From positions 1 through 64,000 of the forward strand of contig NZ_JBNLBH010000108.1 of the NCBI RefSeq assembly GCF_050303215.1: 64,000 bases of DNA, read 5' to 3'. Source of the stretch: Haliangium sp050303215. Lineage in GTDB: Bacteria > Myxococcota_A > Polyangia > Haliangiales > Haliangiaceae. Both the position numbers and the translations under genes were made by a program. The notes below the pieces were generated by a model, which searched no databases, was not told the DNA's origin, and saw only the letters and a list, made by a program, of their open reading frames with translations. Of this stretch, positions 1 to 10,721 are shown piece after piece (position 1 is the stretch's first letter; each line of letters begins with the position of its first letter).

Positions 1-27
1 GCTGCCGCCCGTCGCATCCGTGCTCAT
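1..27 (-). CDS. Possible 5' end of a gene leaving the window
   Basis: A minus-strand ATG at 25-27 opens a frame that stays open to the window edge (MSTDATGGS). All but one of its codons end in G or C, as in the neighbours. A GATACT box lies 6 bases upstream of the ATG, the spacing seen at other leaderless starts in this window. Only nine codons are visible, so no function can be assigned and the gene itself is tentative. Confidence 0.3.
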
Positions 28-131
28 GATGGCAGTATCGAACCCAGGTATGACACCCGGGGCGGCCCGGTCCGGATTGACGTCCTGCGGCGGGCACACG
101 CGGGCCGGTTCGGTCCTGCGCAGGAGCCGTC

Positions 132-1793
132 CTACTCGCGCGCGCTCCGCGCCGTCCCCAGGCGCTCCAGCAACGCCGGCTCAGGCACGGGGAGGCGCGC
201 CATCTCGCCGGGCTCGAACTTGGCCAGGCCACCGGCGTAGGTGCGGCCGTCGCGCACGCTCGCGCTCTGGTTCAGGTGCTCGACGAGAGCGCCGAGCGCG
301 TGCTCGGACAGCTCGACCCGGGGGTAGAGGCCATGGGCGATGTTGATGTGGCGGGCCCGGCCGAGGTTGCGGGTGAAGCCGGGGGCCCGCCGGGCCATGT
401 AGGTGGCCAGGATCGGCGCCGGTGGGTGCAGGCCGACCGACCACCAGGCCCGGCGATGACGGGCGATGTACCCGGCGGGCACGCCCTGGGCCCGAGCTCG
501 AGCCAAGAAGCGCTCGATCAGGCGCCGCTCGGCGGGGCTGAAGTCGTCGAGTTCGACCGGCAGGTCGATCACACGCCGGAGGGCCGAGGTATCGTCGAGG
601 GTGGCGCCGGCGGCGAAGACCTCGCGCGCGCGCGTCACCGCCGGGAACAGCACCCGCGTGGGCAGCTCGTCGTGCTCGGGCCCAGCGATCCAGACCTTGT
701 TGGCGCCGGTCACCTGGCCGCGGCTCACGCGGCAGAGCTCGCCGAGCGGGACCATGCCCGCCTGGGCCACGCGCTCGCCGTGGATGAGCGGGCTCCAGCG
801 CCGGGCCGCCTCGAGCCGGTCCCGGGCCACTGCGCGGCCGGCGCGGAGGGCGCCGAGCTGGGCGGCGGCGGAGACCGCCCGTACGCGGACCGCGGCCGCG
901 CCGGCACCGACTCGAAAGGTGGCAATGACCGCTGTGGTCATTGCGTCCGAGAACGGGCGCGCCTCCGGGCTCAGCAAGTGCACGGATCCGCCGCCGAGCT
1001 GGCGCAGGAACAGCTCGCGGATCAGGGCCCCGTAGTTGACGTCGAGCCACTCGGACGAGGTGACGAAGACACCGCAGTCGCCGGGGCGAGCGTGCTGGGC
1101 GGTGGCCAGGAAGAAGTAGGCGTGTAGACCGGCCAGCTTGCTGGCCTTGATGCCGTGAGCCGCAGCAGCACGCGCAAACCACTGCTTGGACGCGGAAGGG
1201 ATGTCGTGGTGGCGCACGTAGGGGGGGTTGCCGATGAACAGGCTGGTGCCGGCGATGCGCGGGAGCGCACGCGTGGTGCAGTAGTCGTCGCGCACGACCT
1301 GGGCGCGCTCGGCGAAGCCGCAGGCGGCGAGGTGGGCGCGGGCGATCAGGGCCGCGAGGGGGTCGAGTTCGACGGCCACGAGCCGGGCTGCCGGGAAGCG
1401 CCGACCCGCCGCGACGATGAAGCGCCCCGAGCCGGCACCGGGATCCACGACCCGATCCGGGGTGGTGTTCGCGCCGGTCCAGGCGAGCATGGCCTGGACC
1501 AGCGCTGGGGGGGTGTACACGGCCCCGCGCGCGCGGCGCGCTCGGGGAGAGCGCAGGCGGCAGAAGGCGTCGCCCAGGGGATCGCGGCCAGCGTGGATGT
1601 GGCGGCGGTAGTAGTCCACGATGTCGTCGTCGAGCTCGGGCGCTGCCTCGAGGCGCCGCTCGTCGGCTGAGAGGTCGGGCACGGTGTCGGCGCCCAGCGC
1701 GCGGGCGAGGGCGACGAGTTCGGCTTCGCTCGCGACCGTCGGCGGGGCCGGCGTGCGCCGGTCCGGGGGGGACGTCTGTGACCGCCTCGACAT
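132..1793 (-). CDS. N6-adenine DNA methyltransferase (Eco57I/TaqI-like class I)
   Basis: Predicted to transfer a methyl group from S-adenosylmethionine to N6 of adenine in DNA. The protein has 553 residues from the ATG at 1793; an in-frame TTG two codons upstream is less likely because AAGG sits 7 bases before the ATG. Near residue 91 is GAVYTPP, typical of this family. The SAM-binding motif DPGAGSGRF follows at about 117-125 and the catalytic NPPY (GNPPYVRHH) at about 188-196. The C-terminal half resembles a TaqI-like target-recognition domain. No restriction endonuclease or BREX/DISARM partner is visible on the right; the left side is cut off. It may be a solitary methylase or part of a system lying mostly outside the window. 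The enzyme class is secure; the target sequence is unknown. Confidence 0.85.
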   Translation of the reverse strand: MSRRSQTSPPDRRTPAPPTVASEAELVALARALGADTVPDLSADERRLEAAPELDDDIVDYYRRHIHAGRDPLGDAFCRLRSPRARRARGAVYTPPALVQAMLAWTGANTTPDRVVDPGAGSGRFIVAAGRRFPAARLVAVELDPLAALIARAHLAACGFAERAQVVRDDYCTTRALPRIAGTSLFIGNPPYVRHHDIPSASKQWFARAAAAHGIKASKLAGLHAYFFLATAQHARPGDCGVFVTSSEWLDVNYGALIRELFLRQLGGGSVHLLSPEARPFSDAMTTAVIATFRVGAGAAAVRVRAVSAAAQLGALRAGRAVARDRLEAARRWSPLIHGERVAQAGMVPLGELCRVSRGQVTGANKVWIAGPEHDELPTRVLFPAVTRAREVFAAGATLDDTSALRRVIDLPVELDDFSPAERRLIERFLARARAQGVPAGYIARHRRAWWSVGLHPPAPILATYMARRAPGFTRNLGRARHINIAHGLYPRVELSEHALGALVEHLNQSASVRDGRTYAGGLAKFEPGEMARLPVPEPALLERLGTARSARE

Positions 1794-1943
1794 GGCCAAC
1801 CTTGCCCGGCTATCTCACCACAGCGCCGGGGCGAGGTCGCCGGTTCCGAGGCGATTTTGGCGACGACACCGGGTCCGGTGCGGAGCGCGTGGGCCGTCGC
1901 AGGAGCGCAGGGATCGCCAACGGCGCAGCCGAGGCCGGCGCCG

Positions 1944-3827
<1,884 letters not shown>

Positions 3828-3828
3828 C

Positions 3829-4155
3829 TCAGCCGGCGCGGGTCATGTCGAGCAGCTTGGGGATCGAGAAGGTCTTGAGCTTGGCCACGTAGTCGGCGTC
3901 CTTGGCGTGACCCCGGGCCGCGCTCACGATCTCCACCAGCTTGTCCTTGCTGCCGTCGTACTTGTCGCCCACGGCGGCCAAGGCCTCGTGCAGGCGCAGC
4001 AGCTTGGTGTTGGGGGCCCCGGCCAGACGGGCCTTGATCTCATCCTGGCCGTCGTCGCTGTGCTTGGCCAACGCGGCGGCGAGGCTGTCGATGAGGGCCT
4101 CTTTGCTGCCATGCAGCCGCTTGACCTTGGCGAGTGGCGCTTCCTTGACGGACAT
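3829..4155 (-). CDS. Small conserved hypothetical protein (108 aa)
   Basis: I do not recognise a named family. The protein is short, lysine-rich and predicted helical (MSVKEAPLAKVKRLHGSK at the start, ending KLLDMTRAG). It has no signal peptide, cysteine pair or membrane segment. The start at 4155 is chosen because GAGGAG lies 8 bases upstream; an in-frame start 14 codons earlier lacks this. Its stop abuts the phosphoesterase gene, so the two are likely transcribed together. It looks like a small cytoplasmic, perhaps nucleic-acid-binding or regulatory, protein, but the sequence alone does not show which. Confidence 0.7.
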   Translation of the reverse strand: MSVKEAPLAKVKRLHGSKEALIDSLAAALAKHSDDGQDEIKARLAGAPNTKLLRLHEALAAVGDKYDGSKDKLVEIVSAARGHAKDADYVAKLKTFSIPKLLDMTRAG

Positions 4156-4322
4156 TTCGTTATCTCCTCGTCGGACTCTGACGTGCCCGGCCACCACGCT
4201 CGGCGACGCCGCCGGGCCGGAGCTCGGACCCGGACGGCGCTGGGCACAACGGAACGCGTATCCTGCTCGGACTCGGGGGTGCTGTCAATCCGCGATCGAC
4301 GCTGTGTGGCCGGGCCGGCGGC

Positions 4323-4880
4323 TCAACCCGCGCCGCGACTGTCCTCGAGTCGACGCCGCTGCATGAAGTCCACGACCGTGGAGGCTTTTTTGAACTTGTC
4401 CCGCAGCGACTCCTCCTCGATGGGGTAGTCGGTCGCGAAGGCCAGGCCGTCTTCATACAGGAGCGAGGCCGAGTCGCCGTCGGTGAGGTAGTCGGAGACC
4501 GACTTGCCCTTGTAGTTGGTGGCGGTCAGACCATCGACCTTGGATGCCAACCAGTCGTAGACCTCGGCGCCCAAGACCTGCTTGCAGATCTCCAGCTCGT
4601 CGGGGAGGGTGGCGAAGAACTCCGGAAAGCGCGACCTGAAGCGCTCGGCGTCGTCTCCGCCGCCATACAGGCTGCGCTTCAGCGCCAGCCGCAGCATGAG
4701 ACAGTCGTCGCAGTAGCTCACGAAGCTGTCATGCCGGTCGGCGATGGCGTCGTTGGGCGAGACCGCGTAGATGATGGCGCCGAGCACGAGCTCGCGCGCG
4801 CTGCGCTCGAGGTTCTCGTCGTCTACGGCCTCGAACAGGATCTTCAAGTCGAACGGCAATGAAATCAGCCACCCGCTCAT
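4323..4880 (-). CDS. DUF1232-like (YkvA-type) helical protein
   Basis: The protein has 185 residues from the ATG at 4880, with a weak GGAG upstream; longer frames run into non-coding sequence. The segment YAVSPNDAIADRHDSFVSYC (about residues 58-77) resembles the signature of DUF1232/YkvA proteins, where a Pro-x-Asp-x-Ile-x-Asp core precedes an acidic helix. The function of that family is not established. The C-terminal part is rich in charged residues and has no obvious domain. It is transcribed divergently from the gene beginning at 5101. The family link rests on the short motif only. Confidence 0.6.
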   Translation of the reverse strand: MSGWLISLPFDLKILFEAVDDENLERSARELVLGAIIYAVSPNDAIADRHDSFVSYCDDCLMLRLALKRSLYGGGDDAERFRSRFPEFFATLPDELEICKQVLGAEVYDWLASKVDGLTATNYKGKSVSDYLTDGDSASLLYEDGLAFATDYPIEEESLRDKFKKASTVVDFMQRRRLEDSRGAG

Positions 4881-5100
4881 GGTCACGACGAACTGTCGCT
4901 CCGCATCTGTCGCACGCAATGTCTGCTTCCTTCTGCGATGAGGTGTACCGGCGCGAGCGCCTCCGGGATGGCGCCTCGTCCGCACTGCAGCCGGCTTGCT
5001 CCCTGTGCTTAGCAGCGCTCACCGGGAAACACAAGCTACCTGGATCTCTGGACTCGAACCTGGTGATGCCTCGCTCGTGCGTGCTAGTCTGGGTTTGAGC

Positions 5101-6192
5101 GTGTCGAAGCGATCGCCCATCCGAGGGTACAATCACAACATCGGACACCGAGGGCTGGTCTTTCACGTCCAGACCGAGGACTCCGGCGTCGACAACCCGC
5201 ACATCTTTACCCACCTGTTCCACGGTGGGGTGATCATCTTCACGCGTAAGCTCGACTACGACGCCGCGGCCGACGAGTCGGTGGTGAAGTCGCTCATGCA
5301 GGCCCAGCACAAGGCGGTGCTCAAGGACCTGAAGCGGGGCACCTTCGAGGACAAGATCGACGAGTACCTGGGCGACGATCCCGAGCTGGAGCCGCGGCCG
5401 GCCCGCGACGAGCTCCCGGAGGGCAAGACGGTGGCCCGGGCCCAGGCCGCCGACTCCCGCGACGACCTGGCGGTCGTGGTCGACCCGGACGCGCGCGACA
5501 CCCTGAACGAGCTCCCATTCACGCTGTCCGACCCGTCCGCCAGGGACACGCAGTCGGATCTACCGGTCATCCTCGACGAGCCCCGTCCGGTCGGCGCCGA
5601 GGGCGAGGTGGGCGACTCGCCCGCGGACTGGGCCGCGCCGGCGAAGGTGTCCAATTCCGAGATCTCGGACGTGTTCCGGGTGATCATGCGCCCCGGCGGC
5701 GAGGGCGAGGTGGTGCGGGTGAGCCGGACCGGCCCGGCGCCGAGCAATGGCCCGGCGCAGACGCCACCCACGCCCACACCCACGCCCGCACTGCCGGACG
5801 GCGCGGACTCCCGCGGTCCGTACGGCCGCGCCCCGGGGCGTGACACCCTCAAGGTCCCGGGGCAGCCGCGGCCGCCGCGGCCGACCACCCCGGGCGCGAG
5901 CACGCTGCGCCCGCGTGGGGCGGTGCCGCCACCGCCGCCACCCCCGCGCGAGGGCGAGCCGCGCACGGGTGCAGCGGCCAAGGGCAACGTGCTGGTGTCA
6001 CGGCCACCGATTCGAGTCGATAGCCGCAGCCAAGGGACTCGTCCGCCGCCGCCGCCCCCGCGCCGGAGGGCTCCGCGCACAGTCCGCGAGGACAACGAGA
6101 GCCTGTTCGACCAGCAGACGATCTCGGAAAAAAGCCTCGACGAGGTCATCCTGGCCTATCTCAGCGAGGACGCCCGCAAGGAAAAATCCTGA
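5101..6192 (+). CDS. Conserved deltaproteobacterial protein with proline-rich tail
   Basis: Residues 1-85 form a compact domain (NHNIGHRGLVFHVQTEDSG, then HIFTHLFHGGVIIFTRK) that I recognise as recurrent in unannotated myxobacterial proteins. No function is known for it. From about residue 95 the chain is low-complexity: acidic/Ala-rich, then long proline stretches (200-330), ending in a short acidic helix. The GTG at 5101 is chosen because the conserved domain starts at once. A TAGTCT box lies 10 bases upstream, so the transcript would have almost no leader. A longer frame from 4996 has no supporting features. The arrangement, one folded head plus a disordered tail, suggests a scaffold or signalling partner; this is inference. 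Confidence 0.7.
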   Translation: MSKRSPIRGYNHNIGHRGLVFHVQTEDSGVDNPHIFTHLFHGGVIIFTRKLDYDAAADESVVKSLMQAQHKAVLKDLKRGTFEDKIDEYLGDDPELEPRPARDELPEGKTVARAQAADSRDDLAVVVDPDARDTLNELPFTLSDPSARDTQSDLPVILDEPRPVGAEGEVGDSPADWAAPAKVSNSEISDVFRVIMRPGGEGEVVRVSRTGPAPSNGPAQTPPTPTPTPALPDGADSRGPYGRAPGRDTLKVPGQPRPPRPTTPGASTLRPRGAVPPPPPPPREGEPRTGAAAKGNVLVSRPPIRVDSRSQGTRPPPPPPRRRAPRTVREDNESLFDQQTISEKSLDEVILAYLSEDARKEKS

Positions 6193-6439
6193 GCCGGGGC
6201 CAGGGCCGCCGAGGCGCCTCCTCCGCCGCTCCCGGGTTAGTGGCCCGGTTCGGCATCGGCGCGGCCCGACCGGCGCCGGCACGCATTCGCCGGCCCCGAG
6301 CGCGACCGGCGACGAGCGCCGGGACCGCCTGCGGTGGGGCTCGCCCGGGCCATGACCGTCTGCTCGACATGGCCGCGGGCAGCCGGTCATCTGCGGCGTG
6401 GATCTCCGCGGCCGGGTCGGCTATGCAAGGGGCATCGCC

Positions 6440-7300
6440 ATGCACGACAACATGACCGGCAAGCTATGCATCATCACCGGCGCCAGCGCCGGCATCGGGA
6501 AGGCCACGGCCCGTGGACTGGCGGCGATGGGGGCCGATTTGCTCCTGGTCTGTCGCGATCAGGCCCGCGGCGACGCGGCCATGCGCGAGGTGAGCGACGC
6601 GGGCGCAGGCTCGGTGACGCTCCTGCTCGGCGATCTGTCCTCGCAGGAGGAGATCCGGCGCCTCGCCGACGAGATCCTCGACCGCTGCGAGCGCATCGAT
6701 GTGCTGATCAACAACGCCGGCGGGATCTTCGGCGAGCGCCGGCTCACAGTCGATGGGCTCGAGCTCACCTTCGCGCTCAACCATCTGGCCTACTTCCTGC
6801 TCACCCACCTGCTGCTCGAGCGCCTGCAGGCCAGCGGGCCGGCGCGCATCATCAACGTCAGCTCCGACGCCCACAGGCCCGCCCGCCTCGACTGGAACAA
6901 CCTGCAAGGTGAGCGCAGCTATCGGGCGATGTCGGCCTACTGCACCTCCAAGCTGGCCAATGTGCTGTTCACCCGCGAGCTGGCCCGCCGGGTCGACGGC
7001 GGGGTGTCCGTGCACTGTATGCACCCGGGGGCGGTGCGCAGCAACTTTGGCAGCACGGCCTCGCCGCTGTTCAAGAACCTGGTCAAGCTGATAGGCCCCT
7101 TCATGCGCTCGCCCGAGCGCGGCGCGGACACCATCGTGTGGCTGGCCTCGGCCCCGGAGGGGGCCGCCAGCAGCGGCGGCTACTTCGTCGATCGCACCGA
7201 AAAGCGGCCCTCCCGGGCCGCCCGCGACGAGGAGACGGCGCGGCGGCTGTGGGCCGAGAGCGAGCGCCTGGTCGGGCTGGGTGGCGACGCCGCGGCGTGA
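6440..7300 (+). CDS. Short-chain dehydrogenase/reductase (retinol-dehydrogenase-like)
   Basis: NAD(P)-dependent oxidoreductase of the classical SDR fold, 286 aa. It has the cofactor loop TGASAGIG at 13-20, NNAGG at 91-95, the catalytic serine in NVSSD (139-143) and the YCTSK catalytic Tyr-Lys pair (Y167, K171). The pattern of NHLAYFLLT followed by a long C-terminal segment is like RDH11-14/WWOX-type enzymes, which oxidise or reduce lipophilic alcohols and aldehydes. The start is set by AAGGGG upstream of the ATG at 6440. It stands alone between two unrelated genes on the same strand. The substrate cannot be read from the sequence. Confidence 0.88.
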   Translation: MHDNMTGKLCIITGASAGIGKATARGLAAMGADLLLVCRDQARGDAAMREVSDAGAGSVTLLLGDLSSQEEIRRLADEILDRCERIDVLINNAGGIFGERRLTVDGLELTFALNHLAYFLLTHLLLERLQASGPARIINVSSDAHRPARLDWNNLQGERSYRAMSAYCTSKLANVLFTRELARRVDGGVSVHCMHPGAVRSNFGSTASPLFKNLVKLIGPFMRSPERGADTIVWLASAPEGAASSGGYFVDRTEKRPSRAARDEETARRLWAESERLVGLGGDAAA

Positions 7301-7394
7301 GCGCCGGGGCCGGGCGTCTCACCTTGATGACGTCGGGGTCGCGATGGCCCGACACCTCCGTCACCAGAGGGTTCCCTGGCCGACGCGAAGCGCA

Positions 7395-7400
7395 TACAAT
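7395..7400 (+). promoter_or_regulatory. Putative -10 box of the kinase gene
   Basis: TACAAT matches the sigma-70 -10 consensus at five of six positions and lies about 54 bases before the kinase start. The -35 region at 17-base spacing (TTCCCT) is poor, so this is a weak prediction. Confidence 0.4.
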
Positions 7401-7453
7401 AGGACCCGCGTTTGAGCCCGTCGGTTGATGCAATCGCCATCACGATCTGACGG

Positions 7454-9010
7454 ATGACCGACGTGGATCCCATGAGTGCACGGACGTCCGACGACACCCC
7501 GGCCGAAGCCGGCGCCGCCTCCAGGCCCAACACCGGCGTCACGCGCGAAGACGGGGATGAACCGCTGACTCAGCCGACGAGCGTCAGCCAGAGCAAGCCC
7601 GACACCACCTCGGGAGTCCCGAGCAACGACGAGCCCCCCGGCGACGGGCTGCTGATGCCGGGCAGCGTGGCCGGTGACTACCGCATCCGCGAGCGGATCG
7701 GTTGGGGTGGGTGCAGCACGGTGTACGCGGCCGACCACGTCAAGTCGGGCCAGGAGGTGGCGGTCAAGATCATGCACCGGGGCCTGGCCGAGTCGCCCCG
7801 GCAAGTGCAGCGCTTCGTGCAAGAGGCCCAGGCGGTGCGGCTCATCCACCACCCCTCGATCGTTGAGGTGTTCGATATCGGACGCCTCGACGACGGGCGC
7901 CCGTACATCGTCATGGAGCTGCTCGAGGGGATCAACCTGGCCACGCTGCTGCGCAACCAGGGCCGACTGTCACCGGCCGAGGCGTATGAGATCCTGGCCC
8001 CGGTGGGGGCCGCCCTGGCCGTGGCCCACGAGGCCGGGATCGTGCACCGGGACATCAAGGCCAGCAACATCATCGTCCAGCTCGACGAAGCCGGCGCGCG
8101 CCAGATCAAGCTGCTCGATTTCGGTATCGCCAAGCTGGTGGGCAGCTTCAGCTCGGGGTCGATGCAGACCACCGTCGGGCACGTGCTGGGTACGCCACAC
8201 TCGATGGCGCCGGAGCAGATCAAGGGCCGGACAGTGGACGGGCGTACGGACATCTACGCCCTGGGCGCGCTGCTCTACCGTCTGCTGACCGGACGCCACC
8301 CGTTCGAGGGTCACGACGCGCTGACCCTCACCCGCATGCACATCCACACCCCGCCGCCGCTGCCCAGTCAGTCGGCGCCGGTGTCACCGGCCCTCGACAC
8401 CGTGGTCCGGACCGCGATGGAGAAGGACCCGGGCCGCCGCTTCCAAGACGTGGAGGCCTTCGTCGAGGCCCTCGGCGACGCGGTCGGGGCCCAGCGCTCC
8501 GAGACCATCGCGCGCGCCTTGGGCATCTACGTGGAGGGCCGTATCGAGGGCGATCAGGAGCCGGATGACGCGGACATCGACGACTTGATGACCGTGCTCG
8601 ACACCGCCGAGCAGATCTTCGAACGCAACGCCTTCGCGGTGCCGCTGGCGACCAGCAACGCGGTCCTGGGCGCGCTCCTGGTCGCCGAGGACGCGCTCGA
8701 CGAGACCCTCCGCCAGGCCATGGACGTGGCCACCGAAATCGACCACGCCCTGGCCCGCCGCGACGACGCCAGTGATCGGGTGCTGGTCAATCTGTGCCTC
8801 CACCTCGCCGAAGCCGTGGTGACCCCGCACGCCGAGCGCCCGGAGATCGTCGGCGGGCCCATCATCGACATCGGTTCGTGGGCGCCCAAGCAGCCCATCG
8901 CGGGCGTGTGCGCCACCCCCGAGACCCTGGGCATGCCGGCGGAGCGCTCCGAGCAGCGGGCTCGTTCGTACGTGCGCATCGTGACCCCGCACGACCTGCG
9001 GGTGGACTGA
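7454..9010 (+). CDS. Hanks-type Ser/Thr protein kinase
   Basis: A soluble eukaryotic-like protein kinase of 518 aa. A disordered N-terminal stretch of about 70 residues precedes the kinase domain (about 75-340). All key elements are present: glycine loop IGWGGCSTVY (82-91), the ATP-anchoring lysine in VAVKIM (K105), HRDIKASN with catalytic D200, DFG with D222 and the MAPEQ substrate-binding motif. The domain should be active. The remaining C-terminal 175 residues match no domain I know and have no membrane segment, so the protein is probably cytoplasmic. No substrate gene is adjacent. Kinases of this class are abundant in myxobacteria. Confidence 0.93.
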   Translation: MTDVDPMSARTSDDTPAEAGAASRPNTGVTREDGDEPLTQPTSVSQSKPDTTSGVPSNDEPPGDGLLMPGSVAGDYRIRERIGWGGCSTVYAADHVKSGQEVAVKIMHRGLAESPRQVQRFVQEAQAVRLIHHPSIVEVFDIGRLDDGRPYIVMELLEGINLATLLRNQGRLSPAEAYEILAPVGAALAVAHEAGIVHRDIKASNIIVQLDEAGARQIKLLDFGIAKLVGSFSSGSMQTTVGHVLGTPHSMAPEQIKGRTVDGRTDIYALGALLYRLLTGRHPFEGHDALTLTRMHIHTPPPLPSQSAPVSPALDTVVRTAMEKDPGRRFQDVEAFVEALGDAVGAQRSETIARALGIYVEGRIEGDQEPDDADIDDLMTVLDTAEQIFERNAFAVPLATSNAVLGALLVAEDALDETLRQAMDVATEIDHALARRDDASDRVLVNLCLHLAEAVVTPHAERPEIVGGPIIDIGSWAPKQPIAGVCATPETLGMPAERSEQRARSYVRIVTPHDLRVD

Positions 9011-9031
9011 GCCCGCCGCCGGCGAGCGCGG

Positions 9032-10225
9032 TCAGCTCGAGAAGCGCCGCCGCCTCCAAGCGGCGTCCTCGAACGTGGCCTGGGCGAGCAGGTCGCGCAG
9101 CACTTCACTGGCGCCGCCGGCGATGGTGGCCGCCTGGGCGTCGCGATACATGCGCGACACCGCGCTCGCGCTCTGGTAGCCGTCGGCGCCGTGGAACTGC
9201 ATGCACTCCTGCGCCACCCGGACGGCCAGCTCGGTGGCCTTGAGCTTGACCATGGAGCACTCGGCGACTGGGGGATCGCCGTGGTCGTACAACCAGGCGG
9301 CGTGATAGGCGAGCTGGCGGACAGCCGTGGCCTCGGTGACGAGCTCGGCCATTCGGTGCCGCACCGCCTGGAGCTTGCTGATCGTGCCGCCGTAGATCTT
9401 GCGCTGCGAGATGTACTGCCAGGTGAGCTCCAGGCAGCGATCGATACCGCCCAGGGCCAGGATGCCGGCCGCCAGGCGCTCGAGCTGCAAACACCGCATC
9501 AAGTACAGGAAGCCGCGGTTCTCGCTGCCGATCAGGTTCTCGGCCGGGACCCGCACCCCGTCCAGGGTCAGCTCGACGGTATCCGACGAGTGCCAGCCCA
9601 GGTTGTCTAGGCGGGTGCGATCGAGCCCGGGGCTGTCGCTGTCGACGACGATCATCGACAACCCGCCCGCGCCGCCCTTGGGCGCCGCTGCGCCGGTCCG
9701 CACCGCCACGATCACGAAGTCGGCGACGGTGCCGTTGGCCACGAACTTCTTGCGGCCGTCGATCACGTAGCTGTCACCGTCACGGACCGCGACCGTCTGC
9801 AGCCGACTCAAATCAGAGCCTGCGTCCGGCTCGGTAAGGGCCAGGGCCGCGATCTTGGTGCCCGCGATCGCGGGAGCGAGGTAGCGCTGCACCAGCGCCG
9901 GGCCGCCGGCGTGGGCGAGATACGAGGTGGCCATATAGGCGTGCACGGCGATGGCCACCCGGAAGCCGGTGTACCCAGTCCGACCCAGCTCTTCGAGCAG
10001 AACCACGGAGTGGAACAGATCCTTGCCGGCGCCGCCAACCGCCTCGGGGTAGTGCAGGCCGAGCAGGCCGCGCGCGCCCATCTCTGCCCAGATCCGGCGC
10101 GGCACCTGGCGCTCGCGCTCCCACTCGTCCGCGTGCGGGAGCACCTCGCTGGCGAACAGCTCCCGCACCTCTTCGCGGAGCTGCTGGTGTTCCTGTCTGA
10201 TGTACGCAGACGACACGTCCACCAC
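9032..10225 (-). CDS. Acyl-CoA-dehydrogenase-like flavoprotein of the halogenase cassette
   Basis: FAD-dependent acyl-CoA dehydrogenase family, about 397 aa. It shows LTEPDAGSD (FAD/substrate region, about 131-139), the mid-domain beta sheet and the C-terminal helical domain. The YEGT glutamate common in medium/short-chain enzymes is absent (IAGGASEV, about 368-375), but LQLERL places a glutamate at about residue 249, the position of the catalytic base in isovaleryl- and long-chain-type enzymes. Activity is therefore plausible. The likely start is one of three GTG codons at 10225-10214, just after the YbaK stop. As the last gene of the run it may act on the carrier-bound, halogenated aminoacyl group, as KtzA does when it forms cyclopropanes in kutzneride assembly. 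Ordinary fatty or branched-chain acyl-CoA oxidation is the alternative. Confidence 0.85.
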   Translation of the reverse strand: MVDVSSAYIRQEHQQLREEVRELFASEVLPHADEWERERQVPRRIWAEMGARGLLGLHYPEAVGGAGKDLFHSVVLLEELGRTGYTGFRVAIAVHAYMATSYLAHAGGPALVQRYLAPAIAGTKIAALALTEPDAGSDLSRLQTVAVRDGDSYVIDGRKKFVANGTVADFVIVAVRTGAAAPKGGAGGLSMIVVDSDSPGLDRTRLDNLGWHSSDTVELTLDGVRVPAENLIGSENRGFLYLMRCLQLERLAAGILALGGIDRCLELTWQYISQRKIYGGTISKLQAVRHRMAELVTEATAVRQLAYHAAWLYDHGDPPVAECSMVKLKATELAVRVAQECMQFHGADGYQSASAVSRMYRDAQAATIAGGASEVLRDLLAQATFEDAAWRRRRFSS

Positions 10226-10232
10226 CCGAGGG

Positions 10233-10721
10233 CTATTTGATGGAGATGACCCGACCCCCGGTGAGCTCTTCGAGGATGGCGGAGTCGAGGCCGAACACCG
10301 CGTTGGGCGTGCCCGCGGCGGCCCATAACTCGGCATGCGTGAGCAGATCCTGGTCGATATAGGTCTCGATGGACTTGGCGTGCCCTACCGGGGGGATGCC
10401 GCCGATGGCGAAGCCGGTCTCGGCGCGGACGAAGGCCGCGTCGGCCTTGGAGATCTTCTCGCCCACGTGCTTCGCGATGACCTTCTCGTTGACTCGGTTC
10501 ACGCCGCTGGCCAGGACCAGGATCGGCTTGCCGGTCTGCTTGGCCCGAAACACCAACGACTTGACGATTTGGGCCACTTCGCAGCCGATGGTCCGGGCGG
10601 CGTCGTCCGCGGTGCGGGTGCTCGACGACAGCTCTACCACCTTCAACTCGACCCCGCGCGCGTGTAGGGCGTCTTGCACGCTCTGGGCGGCTCTGCTCAG
10701 TGCTGACTGCTGATTGCTCAT
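10233..10721 (-). CDS. YbaK/ProX-type aminoacyl-tRNA deacylase
   Basis: Free-standing member of the INS/YbaK editing superfamily (162 aa), which hydrolyses mischarged aminoacyl-tRNA in trans. The core from VVELSSSTRTADDAA to the C-terminus covers the whole domain. IVKSLVF supplies the conserved lysine and FAIGGIPPVGH the Gly-x-x-x-Pro substrate loop. The start is the ATG at 10721. It sits 98 bases after the adenylation gene and 7 bases before the flavoprotein gene on the same strand, so it is probably part of the same transcript. Known members clear Cys, Ala or non-protein residues such as 2-aminobutyrate from tRNA-Pro. In this setting it may protect the cell from the amino acid the cassette makes; that role is inference. 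Confidence 0.88.
   Translation of the reverse strand: MSNQQSALSRAAQSVQDALHARGVELKVVELSSSTRTADDAARTIGCEVAQIVKSLVFRAKQTGKPILVLASGVNRVNEKVIAKHVGEKISKADAAFVRAETGFAIGGIPPVGHAKSIETYIDQDLLTHAELWAAAGTPNAVFGLDSAILEELTGGRVISIK

Noticed and set aside
9032..10225. The flavoprotein considered inactive because YEGT is missing
   Set aside because: LQLERL offers the alternative catalytic Glu known from isovaleryl-CoA dehydrogenases.
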